The translations under genes were made by a program, and so were the position numbers. The notes under the pieces are model-generated. The model did no database searches. It was not told where the DNA came from and saw nothing but the letters and a program-made list of their open reading frames with translations. A stretch of 64,000 bases of DNA from Mucilaginibacter straminoryzae (lineage in GTDB: Bacteria; Bacteroidota; Bacteroidia; Sphingobacteriales; Sphingobacteriaceae), in NCBI RefSeq assembly GCF_022953055.1, contig NZ_JALJEJ010000013.1, forward strand, positions 1-64,000, written 5' to 3'. Positions 23,707-32,408 of this stretch are shown here, piece after piece. Within the stretch, counting starts at the first letter, position 1, and each line of letters begins with the position of its first letter.

Positions 23707-24453
23707 ATGAAGTACCGTTACCTACTACTCCTGTGTTTTTTCATAACTGTTTCTCAATTATGCCGGGCCCAAACTTCTGTAAGCCTGATACCCCAAATTT
23801 CAGATACTTACCTCGACAGGCTTATTGAACTGGCTAAAGCTAATTATCCGCGTGTAAAGGCCTATCAAACCCGCATAGAGGTTGCAAAAAACAACGTTAG
23901 CCGGTCTAAGCTTTCCTATCTTGATGTGCTTACCATATCTTACGTTTACCAGCCACATAGTGCTACCATTGTGAATGTTTCACAATCGGCAACAGGTGGT
24001 TCTTCTGGTACAGGAACAGGCACCGGTACAACAAACGGACAAAGCTATAGCTATTTTAACGGTATACAGGCAGGCCTTTTCTTCAACCTGGGAGGGTATT
24101 TGCAAAAACCCAAAGCAATTAAACAAGCGAAAGGAGAGTTGCAAATAGCTTACGACGAACAGAGCGAATACATGCTCACACTGACAACAGAGGTGAAGCG
24201 GCGCTACTATAATTACGTATTGAAGTTAAATAACGTAAAGTTTCAAACCCAGTCTGCCCAGGACGCAGAGGAATTACTGAAAAATGTAAGGCACCGTTTT
24301 GAAAAGGGCGAAGAAACATACGAGAATTACAGCAAGGCACAAGAAACCTTTACTACCCGCAACCAGTCGCGGATGTTATCAGAGGCAGATTTGTTAACGG
24401 CAAAAGCAGAGTTGGAAGAATTAATAGGCGATAAAATAGAAAACGTTAAGTAA
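23707..24453 (+). CDS. Half-length TolC-family outer-membrane protein
   Basis: This 248-aa exported protein starts at ATG 23707, which begins a signal peptide (KYRYLLLLCFFITVSQLCRAQ); an in-frame frame opening at 23620 does not fit. The mature part has the OEP helix pattern (IELAKANYPRVKAYQTRIEVAKNNVSRSK, stated here in pieces: residues about 38-66) and a C-terminal helical hairpin rich in Glu/Lys. Normal TolC proteins are about 430-480 residues with two repeats, so this holds roughly one. A Gly/Ser/Thr-rich insert (GGSSGTGTGTGTT, about 98-110) interrupts a presumed barrel strand. Its stop overlaps the start of the co-polymerase gene by one base, so it probably acts with it at the outer membrane in polymer export. 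Confidence 0.75.
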   Translation: MKYRYLLLLCFFITVSQLCRAQTSVSLIPQISDTYLDRLIELAKANYPRVKAYQTRIEVAKNNVSRSKLSYLDVLTISYVYQPHSATIVNVSQSATGGSSGTGTGTGTTNGQSYSYFNGIQAGLFFNLGGYLQKPKAIKQAKGELQIAYDEQSEYMLTLTTEVKRRYYNYVLKLNNVKFQTQSAQDAEELLKNVRHRFEKGEETYENYSKAQETFTTRNQSRMLSEADLLTAKAELEELIGDKIENVK

Positions 24454-26615
24454 TGGAATTTGGTAATTACTTTAAATTAATACTTAAACACAAGTATATC
24501 CTGATTCTTGTCGTAATAGTTGCCGTAATAGTCACCTATTTTTTTGTCCGTAACCAGCCGGACAGCTATACCTCACAAGCGCAGATCGCTACCGGGATTG
24601 TAGACCAAACGCAGCAGTCCCTGAGCCAGAGCGTAATGCAGGACTCTAAAGTAACGCAGGAATTCAGTAACCTGCTGCAGTTGCTTCGGTCAAAGAAATT
24701 GCTTGATCAGGTATCGTATCAACTGATGATCCACGATCTGACGAGTAAACAGCCTTATCGTACGCCGAGTAAGCTGTTGCAAAGTCTGGGCGCATCGGCA
24801 CGCAAACATGCTTTGGACGTTTACAAGGATCTCTATAGCAAACGTCAGGCGCTTTCATTGTTTGACCACGACCAGTTGGGGTTATACCGCTTATTGGTAT
24901 CTATGCGGTATGACGACCAATCGCTTTTAAGAACCCTGGTAACTTATCGCAGCGAGAACAGTGATTTTATTATCATCGAATTTAATTCGGACAATCCCCA
25001 ACTGACAGCTACTTCCTGTAATACACTGGCTAAAGAGCTGATAGATTACTATAATTTTTTACTGAAGGAAAACCAGCGCAAGGCGGTGAACTTTTTGTCA
25101 GACCTGTTAAAGGCCAAGCAAGACTCGATGGCCAAGCGCATGCAAGAGCTAAAGCAGTATAAGATACAAAACCATGTTTTTAACCTGAATGAGCAAGCAA
25201 GGGCTTTATATGGTGAGATTACTGATGTAGAAACCCGGTTGGAAGAGGCAAAGAAGAATTCTATTTCTTACGACGCTGCCATACGCAATATCGATAATCA
25301 GTTTAACCCGTCTGACCGTCGTTATATCGAAAGCGCGATGGTTAAAGTAAACCAGGATATTATTAATACGCGTAGTCAACTGGATGAACTGAATGATAAG
25401 TATGTCCAAAGTGGCTTTAACGAATCATACCGGCCTAAAATGGATTCGCTTAAACATTTGCTCACTACGCGGATCAATCAGTCGTCTGATAAATACATTA
25501 TCAGCCCGCTGGCAAATAAACAGAACCTTATTCAGCAGAAGCTTACCCTTCAGGTGCAGTACGATCTGTCTAAAAGCAGTATTTCAAGCCTGCAAAATCA
25601 ATTAGTTTCATTGAATACCCGTCTACGTGCGTTGGTTCCTCATGAGGCTGTTGTTCAGGCGGATGAAAATGCCATCACTGTTGCTAACCAGGAATACCTG
25701 GAAATACTGCAGAAATATAACCAGACCAGCCTTGAGACGAATTTTACAGCACACCTGAAATTAGTTCAGATAGCTATGCCTGGCCTGGCGCAGCCGTCCA
25801 AAAAGATGCTGCTGGTCATCTTAAGCGGTATTATCGCATTTGTATTCTGCCTGGCGGTGTTCTTTGTACTCTTCCTGTTAGACCGTACCATTAAAACACC
25901 GCGCGAGTTGGCAAATAAAACGCGGGTTTCCGTTATCGGGTATTTGAATACACTGCAAAGCGCAACGATTGATCTGAACCGGGTATGGCATACGCGTGAG
26001 GTGGAAGGCGAGGTAAGACTGTTTAAAGACCTGATGCAATCTATCCGTTTTGAAGTAGATAACGAGTTAAAGGGCAGCAAGATATTGCTGGTCAATAGTA
26101 TGAAAAAAGGTGAGGGGAAAACGTACTTAACCCTGAACCTGGCCTATGCTCATGCCGGTGTGGGTAAAAAGGTGCTCGTGATCGATGGCAATTTTGTTAA
26201 TCCGGGAATTACAGAATTGGTAAAGCCGACCTTGTTTTTAGAAGATCTTTTAAGCGGAGTAAAAAATGCTGGCGACTTTCATACCGCTTCGCAAATAACT
26301 TATGTAGGCAATAAGGCCGTAACAGGCTCTTTGTTAGAACTGGCGCCGGAAGAATTGATTAAACAAAAATTAGAAGAACTAAGGAACTTATTTGATCTGA
26401 TTCTGATTGAAGCGCCGGCTTTAGATCAGCTGAATAAATCAAAGGAGTGGACGCTTTTTGCTGAGAAGATCTTAACGGTGTACGAAGCCGGGCAAACCTT
26501 TGAAGCGCATCAGCAGGTGAATGTAGAATACCTACGGTCTTTTGGCGATAAGTTTATGGGATGGATTGTGGATATGGTTGCTAAAGAACATTTGGCTAAT
26601 GCGGCTAAGGGTTAA
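24453..26615 (+). CDS. Wzz-type polysaccharide co-polymerase with degenerate BY-kinase-like domain
   Basis: This 720-aa inner-membrane protein has a Wzz N-domain with a first helix at about 13-32, a long periplasmic coiled-coil region (about 200-420), a second helix at about 448-470 with Pro-rich start, and a cytoplasmic ATPase-like domain (about 510-720). The Walker A is present (KKGEGKTYL, K556). The second Walker motif reads VIDGNF (D578, normally DxDxRxP) and Walker B reads LILIEAPAL (E653, where Asp is usual). There is no C-terminal Tyr cluster. It therefore likely binds nucleotide but may not autophosphorylate. It should control chain length and export of the polymer. Start and the preceding TolC stop overlap by one base. 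Confidence 0.88.
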   Translation: MEFGNYFKLILKHKYILILVVIVAVIVTYFFVRNQPDSYTSQAQIATGIVDQTQQSLSQSVMQDSKVTQEFSNLLQLLRSKKLLDQVSYQLMIHDLTSKQPYRTPSKLLQSLGASARKHALDVYKDLYSKRQALSLFDHDQLGLYRLLVSMRYDDQSLLRTLVTYRSENSDFIIIEFNSDNPQLTATSCNTLAKELIDYYNFLLKENQRKAVNFLSDLLKAKQDSMAKRMQELKQYKIQNHVFNLNEQARALYGEITDVETRLEEAKKNSISYDAAIRNIDNQFNPSDRRYIESAMVKVNQDIINTRSQLDELNDKYVQSGFNESYRPKMDSLKHLLTTRINQSSDKYIISPLANKQNLIQQKLTLQVQYDLSKSSISSLQNQLVSLNTRLRALVPHEAVVQADENAITVANQEYLEILQKYNQTSLETNFTAHLKLVQIAMPGLAQPSKKMLLVILSGIIAFVFCLAVFFVLFLLDRTIKTPRELANKTRVSVIGYLNTLQSATIDLNRVWHTREVEGEVRLFKDLMQSIRFEVDNELKGSKILLVNSMKKGEGKTYLTLNLAYAHAGVGKKVLVIDGNFVNPGITELVKPTLFLEDLLSGVKNAGDFHTASQITYVGNKAVTGSLLELAPEELIKQKLEELRNLFDLILIEAPALDQLNKSKEWTLFAEKILTVYEAGQTFEAHQQVNVEYLRSFGDKFMGWIVDMVAKEHLANAAKG

Positions 26616-26621
26616 CAGGAT

Positions 26622-27800
26622 ATGAAAGAGCTGATTAATGCACTTTGGATATTAGTACAGGTTGCCATCGGTTACAACTTGTTTTTGCCTTTGTTTTTAT
26701 ACATCCTGTACCTGGTAAAGAAATACAAGACTAAGCGCGTAGAACCTGTTGCAGAAGGCGACTATGGCATTATCGTTACTGCTTACGAACAGGTAACGGC
26801 CGTTCCGGAAGCGGTTAATTCGCTGCTGAAGCTGAACCATCATAACTTCCTGATCTATATTGTTGCCGATAAGTGTGATGTTAGTAGTTTAAAGTTTGAT
26901 GATGAGCGGGTAATTATACTTCGCCCCGAAGAAACACTCGCCAGCAATACGCGCTCGCATTTTTATGCCATCAACCGTTTCAGAAGGCCACATAACCGGC
27001 TAACCATCATTGATAGTGATAACCTGACAGACCCTGAATACCTGAATGAACTGGATAAATTCTTTGCCGAAGGTTTTGAGGCCGTGCAGGGTGTTCGCGA
27101 AGCTAAAAACCTGAATACCACTTATGCACGGCTCGATGCCGCGCGCGACATTTACTACCATTTCTATGATGGTAAGGTGTTGTTCAACATAGGGTCATCT
27201 GCTACGCTGGCCGGTTCGGGTATGGCCTTTACTACGCAGCTCTACCGCGAGTGTTTGGAATATCTGGATGTAACCGGCGCGGGTTTTGATAAAGTATTGC
27301 AACATGCCATTCTTAGCAAAAACAAACGGATCGCTTTTGCAGAAAAGGCTATCGTTTACGACGAAAAGACCACCCAGAGCGAGCAGTTGGTAAAACAACG
27401 TTCGCGATGGATCAATACCTGGTTTAAATATTTCCGGCTTGGTTTTGGTTTATTGGTAAAAGGGAGCTGGAACCAGTTTGTGTTCGGTTTGATCCTGCTG
27501 CGGCCGCCGTTATTTATCTTCCTACTGTTATCGGTGATCTTTATGGTTGCTAACATCTGGATCAGCATTACGGCGTCACTGATATGGTTGGCGGGTTTTA
27601 TTGCCTTTGTTCTGGGCTTTGCAATAGCGTTAGCCAGTTCACCTACAGATAAGCGCATTTACCAGTCGCTGGTTAATATTCCTAAATTCATATTTTTCCA
27701 GGTGCTGTCACTATTAAAAGTTCGTAAGGCTAACAAATATTCAGTGGCTACTACGCACTATTACCACGGCGACTCGAAAGAAGAGGAGGTGAAGGAATGA
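26622..27800 (+). CDS. Processive-type family 2 glycosyltransferase, membrane bound
   Basis: This 392-aa enzyme has one N-terminal helix, a GT-A domain with the nucleotide-sugar-binding TIIDSDNLTDP (DSD near residue 128), and a QRSRW motif (259-263), the Q(Q/R)xRW signature of processive synthases such as cellulose and hyaluronan synthases. Two or three helices follow (about 285-345). The acceptor and sugar are unknown. It starts 6 bases after the co-polymerase stop and overlaps the next small gene by ATGA, so it is translated as part of the same operon. Confidence 0.88.
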   Translation: MKELINALWILVQVAIGYNLFLPLFLYILYLVKKYKTKRVEPVAEGDYGIIVTAYEQVTAVPEAVNSLLKLNHHNFLIYIVADKCDVSSLKFDDERVIILRPEETLASNTRSHFYAINRFRRPHNRLTIIDSDNLTDPEYLNELDKFFAEGFEAVQGVREAKNLNTTYARLDAARDIYYHFYDGKVLFNIGSSATLAGSGMAFTTQLYRECLEYLDVTGAGFDKVLQHAILSKNKRIAFAEKAIVYDEKTTQSEQLVKQRSRWINTWFKYFRLGFGLLVKGSWNQFVFGLILLRPPLFIFLLLSVIFMVANIWISITASLIWLAGFIAFVLGFAIALASSPTDKRIYQSLVNIPKFIFFQVLSLLKVRKANKYSVATTHYYHGDSKEEEVKE

Positions 27801-27946
27801 GGATAGATCCTGCAGACGAAATCATCCGGGCTGAAGAGATAAAGCGCGAAAAGCAGACAAAAATCGATAAGGTTACGCGTATAGTAGCCATTGTGGTGGC
27901 AGCCTTGAGCACCTATTTTTTTTTCATAAAGATACTTTTTCTGTAA
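27797..27946 (+). CDS. 49-aa single-pass membrane protein, unknown
   Basis: ATG 27797 overlaps the stop of the glycosyltransferase (ATGA) and the TAA at 27944-27946 shares a base with the ATG of the Wzy-like gene, so it is translationally coupled on both sides. The product has an acidic/basic N-terminal half (about 1-28) and a single hydrophobic helix (about 29-49, IVAIVVAALSTYFFF). It has no recognisable family. Its position suggests an accessory subunit of the glycosyltransferase or polymerase. Confidence 0.7.
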   Translation: MRIDPADEIIRAEEIKREKQTKIDKVTRIVAIVVAALSTYFFFIKILFL

Positions 27947-29463
27947 TGGCAGAACAGCAATCGGCCGGTCAGGAAATCATTGTTCATAACCGGCGCCAAC
28001 GGTCAGAAAACCTGCTTAGGAAGTGGGTAATTACAGAGCAGCTATTTAATCTGCCCGGGTTACTGCTTTTTATTGTAATTGGCCTTGTTGTTGGTTATGG
28101 TATAGGTAATTACGGTACTTCTTTCGGCGGTACGCTTATCGCGATTGGGGTTGCTATTCCCGGCGTGTATTGCATTGCTGTTTATGCGCGATTTGGCGTG
28201 GTGGTACTTTTGGTAATGGCTTATATGTTGTTCCTGCTGATGCGCCTGGGCGTACCAGGGCCGTTAGGTACCATGATGGATGCCCTGCAACTGATCTTAT
28301 TGCTGAATCTGCTGGTAAGACAAAAGAAAAACCCCAGCTGGGGCATATTTAAAAGTCCGGCTACTATTGTGGTGCTTTGCTGGATCGCCTACAACCTGGT
28401 CGAAGTAGCGAACCCAGCGGCAGAATCGCGCCTGGCATGGGTATACACCGTGCGGACGGTGGCGATGGTGCAGCTGAGCTATTTTATCTTCATGTATAAT
28501 ATACGTTCGGTAAAATTTATCAGGTTTTTGCTGAAGTTGTGGATGCTGTTGGCACTGATTGGTGCATTATATGCGTTTAAGCAGGAGTTTATCGGGTTTA
28601 GCGATGCAGAGGAAGCTTACCTGCATTCAGACCCTAATATTGCCTCCTTACTTTTTATTGCGGGCCACTGGCGTAAATTTTCCATTTTCTCAGATCCGGT
28701 TGCTTTTTCCTATAACATGGTGATGCCCTGCATACTTTGTGTATGCGTTATGTTCGGGAAGTTTTCTGGCTGGAAAAAAGTGGTTTGTTTTGTACTGATC
28801 GGCGTTTACTTCCTATCGATGCTGTACTCTGGTACTCGTGGAGCAAACGTTCTATTACCCGCCGCGCTGGTGTTATTCGCTATTCTGAACTACAATAAAA
28901 ATGTACTGGTATTCTCTATTATAGCGGCCATCTTTTTTGCCATACTGATCGTCATTCCTACTGGTAACCCCACCATACAGCGCTTTCAGACGGCATTTAA
29001 ACCCAATGACGATGACTCTTATAAGGTTAGGAAAAATAACCAGAAACGCATACAGCCTTATATTTTAACCCACCCTATGGGCGGTGGCCTAGGCGCTACA
29101 GGTGCATGGGGGCAACGTTTTGCGCCGGGTTCTTTCCTTGCCCACTTTCCGCCGGATAGTGGTTATATCAGGGTAGCTGTAGAGAATGGCTCTATCGGTT
29201 TGATTTTGTTCTGTACCATGGTTTTTGTGTTCCTGAAAACGGGCATAGATAATTACTACGCCATCCGCGACCCTGAACTGAAGACTTACTGCCTGATGGC
29301 TACGCTGGTTATTTTTGCCTACAATATTGCCAACTTTCCACAGGAGGCGCTGGTACAGTACCCTTCAAATATTTTGTTTTTATTTTTTGTAGCTTTAGTA
29401 AACATCACCAGGCAACTGGACGATGAGAAAAACCGGAACATGGCGGTCGCCGTAACCGTATAA
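27946..29463 (+). CDS. Wzy/O-antigen-ligase-type polysaccharide polymerase
   Basis: This 505-aa polytopic protein has about 11-12 predicted helices and a larger periplasmic loop between about residues 340 and 410 (PTGNPTIQRFQTAFKPND, then HPMGGGLGATGAWG), the arrangement of the Wzy_C/O-antigen ligase superfamily. Such proteins polymerise undecaprenyl-linked repeat units in the periplasm. Its neighbours (co-polymerase, flippase, glycosyltransferases) make polymerase more likely than lipid A-core ligase. The start overlaps the small membrane gene's stop by one base. Confidence 0.85.
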   Translation: MAEQQSAGQEIIVHNRRQRSENLLRKWVITEQLFNLPGLLLFIVIGLVVGYGIGNYGTSFGGTLIAIGVAIPGVYCIAVYARFGVVVLLVMAYMLFLLMRLGVPGPLGTMMDALQLILLLNLLVRQKKNPSWGIFKSPATIVVLCWIAYNLVEVANPAAESRLAWVYTVRTVAMVQLSYFIFMYNIRSVKFIRFLLKLWMLLALIGALYAFKQEFIGFSDAEEAYLHSDPNIASLLFIAGHWRKFSIFSDPVAFSYNMVMPCILCVCVMFGKFSGWKKVVCFVLIGVYFLSMLYSGTRGANVLLPAALVLFAILNYNKNVLVFSIIAAIFFAILIVIPTGNPTIQRFQTAFKPNDDDSYKVRKNNQKRIQPYILTHPMGGGLGATGAWGQRFAPGSFLAHFPPDSGYIRVAVENGSIGLILFCTMVFVFLKTGIDNYYAIRDPELKTYCLMATLVIFAYNIANFPQEALVQYPSNILFLFFVALVNITRQLDDEKNRNMAVAVTV

Positions 29464-29472
29464 CCATTGTAA

Positions 29473-30702
29473 ATGGAACCTCAGGACATGATCAAAAACC
29501 GCGATATTATTATTGTTGGCCAGCAGCCATGGGACATTGAAATTGGCAGCAATTGCAAAAACCTGGCAATAGAATTCAGTAAGCATAACCGCGTGTTGTA
29601 CATCAATTCCCCGTTAGACCGTATTACCTTGCTGAAGCGGAAGCACGAGCCGCAAATACAAAAACGCATTGCAGTAATCAAGGGTAAAGAAGAGGGGCTG
29701 ATCGCCATTGATCATAACCTTTGGAATTACTATCCCGAAGCGATGATAGAATCCATCAATTGGCTGCGTGGGGCGTGGTTACATACCATTTTAAATAAAT
29801 ACAATAACCGTGTTTTTGCGCGTTCGATAAAAAAGGCGGCTAAGCGGTTGGGCTTTAAGAACTATATCTTATTCAATGATAACGATATCTTCAGATGCTT
29901 CTACCTTAAAGAGCTGTTAAAGCCCGCCGTGAGTATTTATTATTCGCGCGATTTTATGCTGGGCGTGGATTATTGGAAACGGCATGGCTTGCGCCTGGAA
30001 CCAAAACTGATTGCTAAAAGCGATGTGTGCGTTGCTAATTCGGTATACCTGGCTAATTATTGTAAAAAATATAACCCGCAATCCTTCTATGTGGGCCAGG
30101 GTTGCGACCTGAGCATATTTACCAGTCACAATGACGAAAATCTACCTGTGGATGTCGCCCAAATAAAAAAACCGGTAATTGGTTATGTTGGCGCTTTGCA
30201 AAGCCTCCGGTTGGATATTGATCTGCTTGAATTCCTCGCGAAACAGAAACCTGATTGGAGCATTGTTTTAGTAGGGCCGGAAGATGGCGAGTTTCAGAAA
30301 AGCGACTTGCATCAACTACCAAATGTACATTTCCTGGGCAGCAAAGATCCGTCTTTATTGCCTGCATATATCGCTTCTTTTGATGTGTGTATTAACCCGC
30401 AGATCGTTAACGAGGTAACCATTGGAAATTATCCGCGCAAGATAGACGAATACCTGGCAATGGGTAAACCTACCGTGGCGACGCGTACAGAAGCAATGAG
30501 CGTGTTTGAAGATTACGTTTACCTGGGTGAAAGCCACGAAGACTATTTAAGACTGATCGCCCGGGCTCTTGCCGAAGATTCAACCGAAAAACAGCAAGCA
30601 CGTATTGCATTCGCAAGTACCCACACTTGGGAGAATAATGCCAAAAGTATTTACGAAGCGGTTAATCATGTAGCAAATGAAGCTGCAGCGGCAACCGCTT
30701 GA
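29473..30702 (+). CDS. GT-B fold glycosyltransferase (TuaH-like)
   Basis: This 409-aa cytoplasmic enzyme starts at ATG 29473; an ATG five codons later is also possible. The N-terminal fold begins DIIIVGQQPWDIEIGSNCKN. The C-terminal Rossmann domain has the donor-binding pattern PVIGYVGALQSLRLDIDLL (about 234-252), FLGSKDPSLLPAYIASFDVCINPQ and KIDEYLAMGKPTVATRT (about 318-335), typical of GT1/GT4 enzymes such as teichuronic-acid TuaH. The sugar is not predictable. It lies 9 bases after the Wzy-like gene and ends the first plus-strand run of the locus; two glycosyltransferases face it convergently. Confidence 0.85.
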   Translation: MEPQDMIKNRDIIIVGQQPWDIEIGSNCKNLAIEFSKHNRVLYINSPLDRITLLKRKHEPQIQKRIAVIKGKEEGLIAIDHNLWNYYPEAMIESINWLRGAWLHTILNKYNNRVFARSIKKAAKRLGFKNYILFNDNDIFRCFYLKELLKPAVSIYYSRDFMLGVDYWKRHGLRLEPKLIAKSDVCVANSVYLANYCKKYNPQSFYVGQGCDLSIFTSHNDENLPVDVAQIKKPVIGYVGALQSLRLDIDLLEFLAKQKPDWSIVLVGPEDGEFQKSDLHQLPNVHFLGSKDPSLLPAYIASFDVCINPQIVNEVTIGNYPRKIDEYLAMGKPTVATRTEAMSVFEDYVYLGESHEDYLRLIARALAEDSTEKQQARIAFASTHTWENNAKSIYEAVNHVANEAAAATA

Positions 30703-30746
30703 AATTTGCGGCAGTATGCTGATATTGCTATAGCTTCTACGGCAAG

Positions 30747-31520
30747 TTAAGCAGGGAACTTCAATAATTCGTAGGTGTGTTTTACGAAACGATAAACGGC
30801 ACGGCCTGCCGCAATCACCGGATTATTGCTTTGCCTGAAATCACTCCTGGTCATGGTGCTGGGCTCGTCTGAAGAATTCACCTGGTCAAACAACCCTTTA
30901 TAATCTTCGTAGATCATTGCTTTGCCGCCATGTTTCAGAAAAGATAAAGCCATTAAGAATTCTGTACGGTCGCCTTTCAAACCTTCCGGGTAGCGGCCAA
31001 ACTTGCTGAAAAAAGAGGTTCGCCTTAGATGCGGGTGGTCACTGTATACATGGAACTTGCGGTAACTGATATTCCACAAACTGAACAGCATTTCCGAGAA
31101 ACCATTTTTATAAGGCTTTAAATAAGGGTATTTGAAATAGGCGTAAAAACGTACCAGGTCTATATCTTGCCGTTCGTTAATAATCGCTACCGCATCTGTA
31201 AGGTGTGCGCCGTAACCTGGCTTTGGGTCAAAATCTTCCTGCACGTAAAGCGTTAGGGGAGTAGTCACCGCATCCTGACCTTTGTTGATGTTATTGCCCA
31301 GCCCCTTATTCACCGGTGTAGTGATCAACCGGAAACCGAATTTTTCACTGATGCTTTTCAAATAGTCGAGGTGTTCGGGTTTGCTGCCATCATCAGATAC
31401 AACGATATCGCCGAAAGAAATCTGCTGATTTTGGAAAGCTTGCAGCAACCGCTGTAAAGACTGGCTCCGGTTATAATGGGTAACTAGCAGGGTTACATCC
31501 GGGAAATTATAAGCAGGCAT
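30747..31520 (-). CDS. Family 2 glycosyltransferase, tandem copy A
   Basis: This 257-aa soluble GT-A enzyme has TLLVTHYNRSQSLQRLL at the start, VVSDDGSKPEH (donor binding) and TLYVQEDFDPKPG (acidic motif near residue 95). It is closely similar over its whole length to the adjacent gene at 31544-32323, including the block ITTPVNKGLGNNINKGQDAV, so the two are a tandem duplication. They are on the minus strand between plus-strand exopolysaccharide genes. The gap between them is 23 bases, so they are one operon. The sugar is unknown. Confidence 0.85.
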   Translation of the reverse strand: MPAYNFPDVTLLVTHYNRSQSLQRLLQAFQNQQISFGDIVVSDDGSKPEHLDYLKSISEKFGFRLITTPVNKGLGNNINKGQDAVTTPLTLYVQEDFDPKPGYGAHLTDAVAIINERQDIDLVRFYAYFKYPYLKPYKNGFSEMLFSLWNISYRKFHVYSDHPHLRRTSFFSKFGRYPEGLKGDRTEFLMALSFLKHGGKAMIYEDYKGLFDQVNSSDEPSTMTRSDFRQSNNPVIAAGRAVYRFVKHTYELLKFPA

Positions 31521-31543
31521 AAAAGCTAATAAGATTACGTTAA

Positions 31544-32323
31544 TTATTTATACAACACTTCGTACGTCCAGCGCAGCAGTTTAACACGCAGGTAAAGATA
31601 GCGCGCTGTCAGGGCAAAAGGATTTTTACTTTCACGCCATCCGGCGCGGTTCATGGTGCTGGGTTCGTCAGACGAGTTTTTCTGGTCGAATAGTTCTGTA
31701 AAATGCTCAAAGAAAATCCCCTTGCCCTTATTTTTAATAAATGATGCTGCCATCAGAAATTCGGTACGGTCACCTTTCAAACCTTCGGGGTAACGGCCAA
31801 ACTTATCAAAGAACGAACTTCGGCGCAAGTGCGGGTGATCACTGTAAACGTAAAACTTTAAATGATTGCTGTACCAAACCGATGGTTTAAACAGCATTTC
31901 TAAAAATCCCTTACCGTAAGTTTTGGTATAAGGATATTTGAAGTAGGCATAAAAGCGTGCGATATCCAGCGAAGCATCAGCTTTAAAAAATGTTAACGCA
32001 TCTTTGAAATGTTCTGCAAAAGCGGGTTTGGGGTCAAAATCTTCCTGAACGTATAGCGTATAAGGTGTTTTAACCGCATCCTGGCCTTTGTTGATATTAT
32101 TTCCTAACCCTTTATTTACGGGCGTCGTAATAAGGCTGAACTGATATTGTTGTTGCAGCGCTTTAAGATATTCCTGATGTTCGGGCTTACTGCCATCATC
32201 AGACACAACGATATCGCCAAAGGTCAGCTGCTGCTCTTTAAAAGTTTGTAGTAAACGTTCCAGCGAACGGCTTCTGTTGTAATGTGTTACCAGTAAAGTT
32301 ACTTCAGGGAAATAATGGGTCAT
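31544..32323 (-). CDS. Family 2 glycosyltransferase, tandem copy B
   Basis: This 259-aa paralogue of the downstream gene shares THYNRSRSLERLL, VVSDDGSKPEHQEYL, TPVNKGLGNNINKGQDAV, YVQEDFDPKP and YSDHPHLRRSSFF with it. The most different parts are residues about 105-150 and the C-terminus, where acceptor specificity may lie. It is the first gene of the minus-strand pair and starts 85 bases from the divergent flippase gene. Both copies look intact, so they probably add related sugars to the same repeat unit. Confidence 0.85.
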   Translation of the reverse strand: MTHYFPEVTLLVTHYNRSRSLERLLQTFKEQQLTFGDIVVSDDGSKPEHQEYLKALQQQYQFSLITTPVNKGLGNNINKGQDAVKTPYTLYVQEDFDPKPAFAEHFKDALTFFKADASLDIARFYAYFKYPYTKTYGKGFLEMLFKPSVWYSNHLKFYVYSDHPHLRRSSFFDKFGRYPEGLKGDRTEFLMAASFIKNKGKGIFFEHFTELFDQKNSSDEPSTMNRAGWRESKNPFALTARYLYLRVKLLRWTYEVLYK

Positions 32324-32408
32324 TTTTTAAATCAGCGTTGCAGCTACTAATATCAGTAAATACATTTATTTTAATTAATCTTGTTTTACGAATATCTGCC
32401 TAATAAGG

